Position numbers and translations under genes: made by a program. A DNA stretch of 64,000 nt from JALORV01 sp963712485. GTDB lineage: Bacteria > Pseudomonadota > Gammaproteobacteria > Burkholderiales > Burkholderiaceae_F. Under the pieces are notes generated by a model. It was given only the letters and a program-made list of their open reading frames with translations, was not told the DNA's origin and did not search any database. The stretch lies in the NCBI GenBank assembly GCA_963712485.1, contig CAVQID010000043.1, forward strand, positions 1-64,000, read 5' to 3'. The stretch's first letter is position 1. Each line of letters opens with the position of its first letter. Below are positions 45,335 to 53,493 of the stretch, piece by piece.

Positions 45335-46713
45335 GTGAACCAGCCCGTTTCGATCCCCAGCTTGCCGCGGTTCGCACTCCGCCGCACTCCATCGAGGCCG
45401 AGCAGTCCGTGCTGGGTGGGCTGCTGCTCGACAACGTGGCGTGGGACCGTATCGCCGATCTGGTGGGTACCGACGACTTCTACCGCAATGATCACCGGCT
45501 CATCTTCGCGGCGATCAGTCGGCTGATCGACGCCGGCAAGCCGGCCGATGCGGTCACCGTCTTCGAAGCGCTGCGCAGTTCGAACAAGGTGGACGACGCC
45601 GGCGGACTCACCTATCTCAATTCGCTCGCGCAAAACACACCGTCGGCAGCCAACATTCGCCGCTATGCCGAGATCGTGCGCGAGCGCTCGGTGCTGCGCC
45701 GTCTGGTCACGGCAGGCGACGAGATCGCCACCAGCGCGCTGAATCCCGCAGGGCGTGACACCAAGCAGATCCTTGACGACGCGGAAAGTCGTGTTTTCAG
45801 GATCGCCGAGGAGGGCGCGCGCGGCCGGCAGGGTTTCATCGAGATCCAGCCTCTGCTGACCAAGGTGGTGGAGCGGATCCAGGAACTTTTCGAGCGTGCG
45901 AATCCCTCGGATGTCACCGGCGCGCCGACCGGATTCACGGATCTCGACTCGAAGACTTCGGGCTTCCAACCGGGCGATCTGATCATCATCGCGGGCCGTC
46001 CTTCGATGGGCAAGACGGCACTTGCACTCAATATCGGCGAGCACGTCGCGCTTGATCAGGGCATGCCGGTGGCCGTGTTCTCGATGGAAATGGGTGCGTC
46101 TCAACTGGCGTTGCGCATGTTGTCTTCCGTCGGGCGGCTCGACCAGCAGCGGCTGCGTACCGGCCGGCTGCTCGACGACGACTGGCCGCGACTGACGACC
46201 GCGATACAGAAGATGCACGAGGCGCCGCTGTACATCGACGAGACACCGGCCCTGACCGCCATCGACCTGCGCGCGCGTGCGCGCAGGTTGTCGCGCACCT
46301 GCGGCAAGCTGGGAATGATCATCGTCGACTACCTGCAGCTGATGAGCGCCAGCGGGCAGGGCGAAAACCGCGCGACCGAGATTTCCGAGATTTCGCGCGG
46401 CCTGAAGGCACTTGCCAAGGAACTGTCGGTGCCGGTGGTCGCGCTTTCGCAGTTGAACCGGACGGTGGAACAGCGTACCGACAAGCGCCCCGTCATGTCG
46501 GATCTGCGCGAATCAGGCGCGATCGAGCAGGATGCCGACGTCATCCTGTTCATCTACCGCGACGAGGTCTACAACCCGGATACCAACGACAAGAACGTCG
46601 CCGAGATCATCATCGGCAAGCAGCGCAACGGTCCGATCGGGCGCGTCAATCTCCGCTTCGACGGTCAGTACACCAAGTTCGAGAACCTCGCTCGCTCCTC
46701 ACAGTTCGCATGA
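45335..46713 (+). CDS. dnaB: Replicative DNA helicase DnaB (one-base deletion near the start here)
   Basis: 459 residues after repair. GTG 45,335 opens VNQPVS; a G missing after 45,352 would give SDPQLAAVRTPPHSIEAEQ, the family start. Without it the long frame has only a TTG at 45,235 and a random N-terminus. The N domain (SVLGGLLLDNVAWDRIADLV) is followed by the RecA core with Walker A GRPSMGKTALALNI, FSMEMGASQL, MIIVDYLQLM and AKELSVPVVALSQLNRTVEQ. The hexamer unwinds DNA at the fork. The stop overlaps the next ATG. The lesion is likely a sequencing error. Confidence 0.95.
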
Positions 46714-47384
46714 TCTCGAAGTTCGTGCAGGAGCCGAATGAGCGCCGAACGCCGCTGGCCAGTGTCTGGCGCCGTCTGGTCCGGCGCGATCGTCGCTACT
46801 ACCCGCTGTTCAATCGCCACGCACAGTTGTGTGTCGAGGGACTGAGGGCCCTGGCCGAACTGATCGCCGACGTCGGTGATCCGCACGGACGCGTCCGTGA
46901 CATCGAGGAGATCGAGAAGCGGGCCGATGGAGTCGTCGCTGAGACCCTTGCGCTGCTTTCGCGCTCCTGGTTCCCGCCGTTTCCTCACATGGCGATACAC
47001 GGTCTGATCAATCGCCTGGACGACATCCTCGATCTCGCCGAAGACGTCGCGCAATCGCTTCATCTCTACCACGTCACCGCGACGACCGCAGAGGCGCGCC
47101 GGCTCGCGGAACTCGGCGTGCACAGTGCCGAAGAGTTGCAGCGCGCAGTCGCCGGCCTTGAAGGAACGGGCGATGTGCGCGCGGTGCTGACGCATTGCGA
47201 GCAGGTGGATGCGCTCGAGGCCCAGGCCGACCACGTTTATCGCTCGGCAATGGCGAAGCTCTTCCGCGAGGAGCCTGACACGCGCCAGCTGGTGAAGCTC
47301 AAGGCGATCTACGAACTGCTCGAAGAGCTGACCGACAAATGCAAGACGGCCGCTGCCGAAGTGCAGGCGCTGGCACTGCGCTGA
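46710..47384 (+). CDS. DUF47 (PhoU-like, TIGR00153) family protein
   Basis: 224 residues overlapping the dnaB stop. It is all helical: PLFNRHAQLCVEGLRALAEL, RDIEEIEKRADGVVAETLAL, NRLDDILDLAEDVAQSLHLY, YELLEELTDKCKTAAAEVQA. The ExxxDxxxxE/D patterns resemble PhoU metal-cluster bundles. Most members sit next to a low-affinity phosphate transporter (PiT) and may gate it. Here the neighbour is not PiT but a DUF456 gene, so the partner is unknown. Confidence 0.85.
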   Translation: MISKFVQEPNERRTPLASVWRRLVRRDRRYYPLFNRHAQLCVEGLRALAELIADVGDPHGRVRDIEEIEKRADGVVAETLALLSRSWFPPFPHMAIHGLINRLDDILDLAEDVAQSLHLYHVTATTAEARRLAELGVHSAEELQRAVAGLEGTGDVRAVLTHCEQVDALEAQADHVYRSAMAKLFREEPDTRQLVKLKAIYELLEELTDKCKTAAAEVQALALR

Positions 47385-47392
47385 CGTAAGCG

Positions 47393-47872
47393 ATGACAGT
47401 TGCGCTCTGGATCGCCGCCGGGCTGCTCGTGCTCGCAGGACTGGCGGGTACCGTCCTGCCCGCGCTGCCCGGCATTCCCCTGATCTTCGGCGGCGTGCTG
47501 CTGGCCGCGTGGATCGAGGACTTTCAGCGCATCAGCGGCTGGACGATTGCGGTGCTGGCGGTGCTTGCCGCGGTCGGGCTAGCGATCGACTATCTTGCCG
47601 CGGCCGCGTCGGCCAGGCGGGCAGGGGCCAGCAAGCAGGGTGTGATTGGAGCCGCCATCGGTACTATTGCCGGCATCTTCACCGGGCTCTGGGGACTTCT
47701 ATTCATGCCGCTCTTAGGCGCCGCCGTCGGCGAGTACATCGCGCAGCGCGATGCGCTGCGCGCAGGCAAGATTGGTGTGGCGACCTGGGTCGGGCTCCTG
47801 ATCGGCACGGCGGCCAAGGTCGCGATCGCGTTCACGATGATTGGTGTGTTTGCGGCGGCACTAATGTTTTGA
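47393..47872 (+). CDS. DUF456 inner-membrane protein
   Basis: 159 residues with several helices: VALWIAAGLLVLAGLAGTVL, TIAVLAVLAAVGLAIDYLAA, IGTIAGIFTGLWGLLFMPLL and GLLIGTAAKVAIAFTMIGVF. The family PALPGIPLIFGG and GLLFMPLLGAAVGEYI motifs mark DUF456. The role is unknown. It starts 8 bases after the DUF47 gene and is the last gene of the block. Confidence 0.88.
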   Translation: MTVALWIAAGLLVLAGLAGTVLPALPGIPLIFGGVLLAAWIEDFQRISGWTIAVLAVLAAVGLAIDYLAAAASARRAGASKQGVIGAAIGTIAGIFTGLWGLLFMPLLGAAVGEYIAQRDALRAGKIGVATWVGLLIGTAAKVAIAFTMIGVFAAALMF

Positions 47873-48244
47873 CGTCACTCGTGTACGCAATGACCCGACG
47901 GCGTCGGGTCATCGCACGTGCACTCGCTCCGAATAGTAAGGCGCGCGCCCTTCGGGCGGCCGGGCGGCCGCGCGCAGTTCAAATGCGGACACTCCACCCC
48001 GCGATGCACCTCGCAAACGCCAGAATTTCCCTTCCCTCCTCGCCGGGCGAGAAGGGCGAAGGGAGGAGTGTGAACCCCTCCCGCATGGCGGGAGGGCAGG
48101 GTGGGTGCCGTGCAGTTGTCTCTCGGCGTAGCGCGCGGCCGCTCCGGAGCGCAGCCGACTGATCAATGTTGAGCGCGCACGAAGTGCGCGTGACCGGAGC
48201 GAGTGCACGTGCATCGGCGTAGCCGATGCGTACACTCGCGACGC
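47873..48244. other. Hairpin-rich region without a gene
   Basis: About 370 bases between converging genes. It has several inverted repeats: CCTCCCGC/GCGGGAGG near 48,080, TTCCC...GGGAA around 48,026-48,064, CGCAC/GTGCG near 48,178 and GCATCGGC/GCCGATGC near 48,212. There is no convincing T-run terminator. It resembles the hairpin-rich intergenic repeats of high-GC proteobacteria. No RNA gene was recognised. Confidence 0.5.
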
Positions 48245-49834
48245 CTACAACACCTCCGCCGCGTGGTCCGCCAGTCGCGAACGTTCGCCGCGCTGCAGGG
48301 TGACGTGGCCGGAGTGCAGCCACCCCTTGAAGCGGTCAACGACGTAGGTCAGCCCGGACGACCCTTCGGTCAGGTACGGGGTATCGATCTGGGCGATGTT
48401 GCCGAGGCAGACAACCTTGGTGCCGGGACCGGCACGGGTCACGAGAGTCTTCATCTGCTTCGGCGTCAGGTTCTGCGCCTCGTCGATGATCAGGTACTTG
48501 TTGATAAATGTGCGTCCGCGCATGAAGTTCAGCGACTTGATGCGGATGCGGGTGCGGATCAGGTCATTGGTCGCCGCGCGGCCCCACTCGCCCGCCGCGT
48601 CGTCGGTCTTGTTAAGGACCTCGAGATTGTCTTCAAGCGCGCCCATCCAGGGCGCCATCTTTTCTTCTTCGGTGCCCGGCAGGAAGCCGATGTCCTCGCC
48701 GACCGGGACCGTGGCGCGCGTGACGATGATTTCGCCGAAGCGCTTGGTCTCCAGCGTCTGCGAAAGCCCGGCTGCCAGCGCGAGCAGCGTCTTGCCGGTG
48801 CCGGCCTGGCCGATCAGCGTGACGAAGTCGCACTCCGGATCCATCAGCAGGTTCAGCGCGAAGCTCTGCTCGCGGTTGCGCGCCGTCACGCCCCACACCG
48901 CGTTCTTTGCGTGCGTGTAATCGCGTAGCACGCGCAACACGGCCGACTTGCCGCGAATCTCGCGAACCTGCGCGTAGAAATTCGTGCCATTTTCGAGGTA
49001 GACGAACTGGTTCACGAGCAGGTCGCCGACGACCGGACCGGAAATCCGGTAGTAGGTGAAGCCGCCCGACTGCCACGACTCCATGCCCTTGCCGTTCTTG
49101 TCCCAGAAGTTCGAGGGCAACTGGAACACGCCGGTATAAAGGATGTCGGTGTCCTCGAGCACCTTGTCGTTGTAGTAATCCTCCGCAGGCAGACCCAGCG
49201 CGCGCGCCTTGACACGCATGTTGATGTCCTTGGACACCAGGACGACGTCGCGCTCCGCATAGCGGTTCTTCAGCGTACGCACGACGCCGAGGATCTGGTT
49301 GTCGGCCTTGCCGGCGGGCAGGTTGGCCGGCAAGGCCGAGTCCACCGCTTCGGTCTGGAAGTAAAGCCGGCCTGACGCATCCTTGTTGCCCAGCGCATTG
49401 AGCGGTATGCCGTCCTCGATCGGTGTCTTGCATGCTGCGACCAGCGAGTCGAGCGTGCGCGACACCTGCCTGGCGCTGCGCGCCACTTCCGACATGCCTT
49501 TCTTGTGCGAGTCCAGTTCCTCCAGCGTCATCATCGGCAGGAAGACGTCGTGCTCTTCGAACCGGAACAGGCTGGTCGAGTCATGCATCAGCACGTTCGT
49601 GTCGAGCACGAAAAGTTTCGGGCGCTCGTCGGTCCGCGGTTTCCTGTTGCTGCTGCGCGGCTTGGTCTCGACGACCGCGAGGCGCGTCGCCGGCGGCATT
49701 CGGACGGCGGGTGTCGGCTCAGGGCCGCGGGCAACCGGCGTCGGGACGGCAGGTGGCCGTTCATGGCGGGCCGGTTCGGAGGGGATGGCAACGAGCAGGG
49801 TGGCGGGCTTGGTCGGCGCTTTCGGCAGAGGCAT
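48245..49834 (-). CDS. phoH: PhoH-like ATPase with N-terminal PIN domain (PhoH2)
   Basis: 529 residues on the minus strand. A Pro/Arg-rich N-terminus (about 1-70) is followed by a PIN nuclease domain, LFVLDTNVLMHDSTSLFRFE, with acidic residues in LEELDSHKKG and DVVLVSKDINMRVKARALGL. The C-terminal PhoH domain has Walker A VTLIGQAGTGKTLLALAAGL, TRATVPVGEDIGFLPGTEEE and Walker B YLIIDEAQNLTP. PhoH2 proteins couple RNA unwinding to PIN-type RNA cutting in mycobacteria; the role in proteobacteria is not settled. It is last in a three-gene minus-strand set. Confidence 0.92.
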   Translation of the reverse strand: MPLPKAPTKPATLLVAIPSEPARHERPPAVPTPVARGPEPTPAVRMPPATRLAVVETKPRSSNRKPRTDERPKLFVLDTNVLMHDSTSLFRFEEHDVFLPMMTLEELDSHKKGMSEVARSARQVSRTLDSLVAACKTPIEDGIPLNALGNKDASGRLYFQTEAVDSALPANLPAGKADNQILGVVRTLKNRYAERDVVLVSKDINMRVKARALGLPAEDYYNDKVLEDTDILYTGVFQLPSNFWDKNGKGMESWQSGGFTYYRISGPVVGDLLVNQFVYLENGTNFYAQVREIRGKSAVLRVLRDYTHAKNAVWGVTARNREQSFALNLLMDPECDFVTLIGQAGTGKTLLALAAGLSQTLETKRFGEIIVTRATVPVGEDIGFLPGTEEEKMAPWMGALEDNLEVLNKTDDAAGEWGRAATNDLIRTRIRIKSLNFMRGRTFINKYLIIDEAQNLTPKQMKTLVTRAGPGTKVVCLGNIAQIDTPYLTEGSSGLTYVVDRFKGWLHSGHVTLQRGERSRLADHAAEVL

Positions 49835-49889
49835 CAGGAGGGCGGCGTGGCCGTGAGGAGAAATCGGAGTGTCGGGCGGCTGCGCGGTT

Positions 49890-50354
49890 TCAGCCGAGTG
49901 ACTTCACACATTCGAGGACGTCGACAACGTGGTTCGGCACCTTGACGCCGCGCCATTCGCGGCGCAGAACGCCGCCGGCATCGACGACGAAGGTGCTGCG
50001 CTCGATCCCGCGGACCTGCTTGCCGTACATGTTCTTCATCTTGATGACGCCGAACACTTGACAGAGCACTTCGTCAGGGTCGGAGATCAGTTCGAACGGG
50101 AAGCCCAGCTTGGTCTTGAAGCCCTCGTGTGACTTCATCGAGTCGCGCGACACGCCGAAGATGACGGCGCCCGCACGCTTGAATCGGGAATGGTTGGCAG
50201 CAAAGTCCATGCCCTCGGTGGTGCAGCCGGGGGTGTTGTCCTTCGGGTAGAAGTACAGCACGACGGCGGTGCCTTTCAGCGCCGACAAGCGCACCTCACC
50301 GCCGGTGGACGCTGCAGTGAAGTCCGGCACCTTCCTGTCGAGCGCAACTGTCAT
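49890..50354 (-). CDS. bcp: Thioredoxin-dependent peroxiredoxin, Bcp/PrxQ type
   Basis: 154 residues from the ATG at 50,354. The peroxidatic cysteine lies in YPKDNTPGCTTEGMDF, and the fold is shown by VVLYFYPKDN, VIFGVSRDSMKSHEGF and ISDPDEVLCQVFGV. The usual resolving Cys five residues after the peroxidatic one is absent (CTTEGMDF), so it would work as a 1-Cys enzyme or use another cysteine, for example in DEVLCQVF. It reduces peroxides with thioredoxin in the cytoplasm. phoH follows after 55 bases, and the Mth938-like gene precedes it. Confidence 0.93.
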   Translation of the reverse strand: MTVALDRKVPDFTAASTGGEVRLSALKGTAVVLYFYPKDNTPGCTTEGMDFAANHSRFKRAGAVIFGVSRDSMKSHEGFKTKLGFPFELISDPDEVLCQVFGVIKMKNMYGKQVRGIERSTFVVDAGGVLRREWRGVKVPNHVVDVLECVKSLG

Positions 50355-50361
50355 CGGTACC

Positions 50362-50736
50362 TCACGCGTCGAGCAATATGGCGGCAAGGACCTTGCGGCC
50401 TTCGCCCATCAGGATGTTGTAGGTGCGGCAGGCCGCCTGTGAGGTCATCGTCTCGCAGCCGATGCGTGCGTCCGTCAGCGGCTTCACCAGGCGCGGGTGC
50501 GGAAAGCGCTGTCGATCGCCGGTGCCGAGCAGGACCAGTTCGGGGGAGCGGTCACGCAGACGTTCGAAGTCGCCACTGGTGAGTGCCTCGAAGCCGGCCA
50601 CGTTCCATGGCTCGACCGGCTGGTCAGGCGTGACTAAGACGGGGCGAAGATGTCGAACCTGGTTGACTTCGATGAAGCCGGAGCCGTAGGCGGTGACCGT
50701 GTTGAGCGCTGTCGGCGAGTCCGCGTGCAGTTTCAA
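50362..50736 (-). CDS. Mth938-like domain protein (DUF498)
   Basis: 124 residues: MKLHADSPTALNTVTAYGSG, FERLRDRSPELVLLGTGDRQ, RIGCETMTSQAACRTYNILM and EGRKVLAAIL. The LLxGTG and TxxAxRTYNxLxxEGR patterns define the Mth938/AAMDC family. The fold is known but the function is not. It is first in the minus-strand operon with bcp and phoH, 7 bases before bcp. Confidence 0.88.
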   Translation of the reverse strand: MKLHADSPTALNTVTAYGSGFIEVNQVRHLRPVLVTPDQPVEPWNVAGFEALTSGDFERLRDRSPELVLLGTGDRQRFPHPRLVKPLTDARIGCETMTSQAACRTYNILMGEGRKVLAAILLDA

Positions 50737-50797
50737 TTCGCTCCGGGCTTCCTTGCGATCGTCCGAGGAGGGATCGATGCATGACTACTTCGGGTAC

Positions 50798-50824
50798 ATT
50801 ATAGGCACACGTTGCGCCGCACAA
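50798..50824 (-). promoter_or_regulatory. Sigma-70 promoter of the Mth938-bcp-phoH operon
   Basis: On the minus strand a perfect TATAAT (50,798-50,803) is preceded by TTGTGC (50,819-50,824) with a short 15-base spacer. The start would lie some 50 bases before the Mth938-like ATG. It is in the divergent gap shared with alaC. Confidence 0.5.
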
Positions 50825-50905
50825 GCGAGCGTTGATTGAGGTGAAAACGCAACCACGACCGCACTTTGCGGCGTGCATGCAACAAAGTGCCTGAGGTCCG
50901 GGGAG

Positions 50906-52132
50906 ATGGTCGAGTTTCCGCGCATCAAGCGGCTGCCGCCGTATGTGTTCAACATCACGGGTGAGTTGAAGATGGCCGCGCGGCGCCGCGGTGAAGACAT
51001 CATCGACATGAGCATGGGCAATCCCGACGGGCCCACGCCGAAGCACATCGTCGACAAGCTGGTCGAGGCCGCGCAGCGCCAGGACACCCACGGCTACTCC
51101 GTGTCCAAAGGCATTCCGCGGCTGCGCAAGGCAATCACCAACTGGTACCAGACCCGTTACGGCGTCGAGTTCGATCCTGATTCGGAGGCCATCGTCACGA
51201 TCGGCTCTAAGGAGGGCCTCGCGCACCTGATGCTGGCAACGCTCGATCGCGGCGACACGGTGCTGGTGCCCAACCCCAGCTACCCGATCCACATCTACGG
51301 CGCAATCATCGCGGGCGCCGACATCCGCTCGGTGCGCATGGACGGCGGCGTCGACTTCTTCGCCGAACTCGAGCGGGCGATCCGCGAGTCATTCCCCAAG
51401 CCGAAGATGATGATTTTGGGCTTCCCGAGCAATCCGACAGCCCAGTGCGTGGACCTGGATTTCTTCCACCGCGTCGTCGACCTCGGGCGCCAGCACGGCA
51501 TCTATGTCGTGCACGACCTGGCCTACGCGGACATCACCTTCGACGGCACGTATCCCAATAACCGCGCACCGTCGATCATGCAGGTGCCCGGGGCACGTGA
51601 AGTCGCGGTCGAGTTCTTCACGATGAGCAAGAGCTACAACATGGCCGGCTGGCGCATCGGCTTCATGGTCGGGAACAAGGATCTGGTTTCCGCGCTTGGT
51701 CGCATGAAGAGTTACCACGACTACGGAACCTTCACGCCGATCCAGGTGGCGTCGATCGCCGCGCTCGAAGGGCCGCAGGCGTGCGTCGAGGAGATCCGGT
51801 GCGAGTATCAGCGCCGGCGCGACGTGCTGGTGCGGGGTCTGCATGAAGCCGGCTGGATGGTCGACGTGCCGAAGGCGTCTATGTATATCTGGGCGACGAT
51901 TCCGGAGCCCTACCGGGCGATGGGTTCGCTGGAATTTGCGAAGAAGGTACTGGCCGAGGCCAAGGTCGCGGTGTCCCCCGGCATCGGCTTCGGCGACTAC
52001 GGCGACAACCATGTGCGCTTCGCGCTGATCGAGAACGAGCACCGGATCAAACAGGCCATCCGCGGCATCAAGGAAATGCTCCGCAAGGACGGCCTGCTGG
52101 TGCCTCGCCCGCCCGAAAAGGCCGCCGCCTAA
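50906..52132 (+). CDS. alaC: Alanine transaminase AlaC-type aminotransferase
   Basis: 408 residues from ATG 50,906 with GGGGAG before it; an ATG at 50,873 is less likely. PLP fold type I: HGYSVSKGIPRLRKAITNWY, DTVLVPNPSYPIHIYGAI, HDLAYADITFDGTYP and the PLP-lysine site FFTMSKSYNMAGWRIGFMVG. It is closest to AlaC (YfdZ) and the group placed before hom in betaproteobacteria, which makes alanine from pyruvate and glutamate. It probably belongs to one operon with hom and thrC. Confidence 0.9.
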   Translation: MVEFPRIKRLPPYVFNITGELKMAARRRGEDIIDMSMGNPDGPTPKHIVDKLVEAAQRQDTHGYSVSKGIPRLRKAITNWYQTRYGVEFDPDSEAIVTIGSKEGLAHLMLATLDRGDTVLVPNPSYPIHIYGAIIAGADIRSVRMDGGVDFFAELERAIRESFPKPKMMILGFPSNPTAQCVDLDFFHRVVDLGRQHGIYVVHDLAYADITFDGTYPNNRAPSIMQVPGAREVAVEFFTMSKSYNMAGWRIGFMVGNKDLVSALGRMKSYHDYGTFTPIQVASIAALEGPQACVEEIRCEYQRRRDVLVRGLHEAGWMVDVPKASMYIWATIPEPYRAMGSLEFAKKVLAEAKVAVSPGIGFGDYGDNHVRFALIENEHRIKQAIRGIKEMLRKDGLLVPRPPEKAAA

Positions 52133-52179
52133 GCGAGTTCCTGGAGAAACCGGAGGCCGAGCGGTCGCCGGGTCACGAC

Positions 52180-53493
52180 ATGATGAATCCGATCAAGATC
52201 GGTCTGCTCGGGCTGGGCACTGTCGGTCGCGGCACCTACAGCGTGCTCCGCCGCAACCAGCACGAAATCAAGCGGCGCGCAGGTCGCGGCATCGAGATCG
52301 CGGCGGTTGCGGTGCGCGATGCGCCGAAGGCGCGGGGCTTTCTCGGTGACGAACTGCCGATCTCCACCCGTCCGCACGATGTCGTCAGAAATCCGGACAT
52401 CGACATCGTTGTCGAACTTATCGGTGGCCATGAGCCCGCACGCGCGCTCGTCCTCGAGGCGATCAGCCTGGGTAAGCACGTCGTCACCGCCAACAAGGCC
52501 TTGCTCGCCCGGCACGGCAATGAAATCTTCGAGGCTGCGCGGGCGAAGGGCGTGATGGTGGCGTTCGAGGCAGCGGTGGCGGGCGGCATCCCGATCATCA
52601 AGGCACTGCGTGAGGGCCTTACGGCGAACCGCATCGAATGGCTCGCCGGGATCATCAACGGCACGAGCAATTTCATCCTTTCGGAAATGCGCGCGCGCGG
52701 ACTGCCGTTCGAGACCGTCCTTGCCGAAGCGCAGCGCTTGGGTTACGCGGAAGCGGATGCGACATTTGACATCGAAGGCATCGACGCCGCCCACAAGCTC
52801 ACCCTGCTGGCGGCAATCGCCTTCGGCGTTCCGATCAATTACGAGGCCGCGTATACGGAAGGCATTGGACGGCTGGCGGCTGCCGATATCAAGTACGCCG
52901 AGCAACTCGGCTACCGCATCAAGCTGCTCGGCATTGCCAAACGGACCGCCAAGGGCATCGAACTGCGCGTGCATCCAACGCTGGTGCCGATGCAGCGCCT
53001 GATCGCCAGCGTCGAGGGCGCAATGAACGCGATCCTGGTCAAGGGCGATGCAGTCGGCACGACGCTTTACTACGGCCCGGGCGCCGGCTCGGAGCCGACG
53101 GCGTCGGCGGTGATCGCCGATCTTGTCGACGTGACCCGCATGCACACCGCGGATCCGGAGAACCACGTGCCACACCTGGCTTTCCAGGCGGACGCGATGG
53201 CGGCCGTGCCCTGGTTGTCGATCGAAGATACGGTGACCTCGTATTACTTCCGCATGCGCGTGGCCGACCAGCCCGGCGTGCTGGCTGACATCACGCGCAT
53301 CCTCGCCGACTGCCGCATTTCCATAGATGCGCTGTTCCAGCGCGAACCGTCCGAAGGCGAAAACCAGACGGACATCATCATGCTGACTCACGATGCGGTC
53401 GAGCGCGATGTCAACGCCGCGATCCGCCGCATCGAGGCCTTGCCGACCGTTCTGGCGCCGGTGATCCGCATCCGCCAGGAAGAACTGCAGTAG
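52180..53493 (+). CDS. hom: Homoserine dehydrogenase
   Basis: 437 residues. The NAD(P) Rossmann motif is IGLLGLGTVGRGTYSVLRRN; VVTANKALLARHGNEIFEAA and GIINGTSNFILSEM are catalytic-core motifs, and DIEGIDAAHKLTLLAAIAFG is the homoserine-site signature. A C-terminal ACT domain begins YYFRMRVADQPGVLADITRI and likely senses threonine. The enzyme reduces aspartate semialdehyde to homoserine for Thr and Met. thrC follows directly at its stop. A second ATG at 52,183 could also be used. Confidence 0.97.
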   Translation: MMNPIKIGLLGLGTVGRGTYSVLRRNQHEIKRRAGRGIEIAAVAVRDAPKARGFLGDELPISTRPHDVVRNPDIDIVVELIGGHEPARALVLEAISLGKHVVTANKALLARHGNEIFEAARAKGVMVAFEAAVAGGIPIIKALREGLTANRIEWLAGIINGTSNFILSEMRARGLPFETVLAEAQRLGYAEADATFDIEGIDAAHKLTLLAAIAFGVPINYEAAYTEGIGRLAAADIKYAEQLGYRIKLLGIAKRTAKGIELRVHPTLVPMQRLIASVEGAMNAILVKGDAVGTTLYYGPGAGSEPTASAVIADLVDVTRMHTADPENHVPHLAFQADAMAAVPWLSIEDTVTSYYFRMRVADQPGVLADITRILADCRISIDALFQREPSEGENQTDIIMLTHDAVERDVNAAIRRIEALPTVLAPVIRIRQEELQ

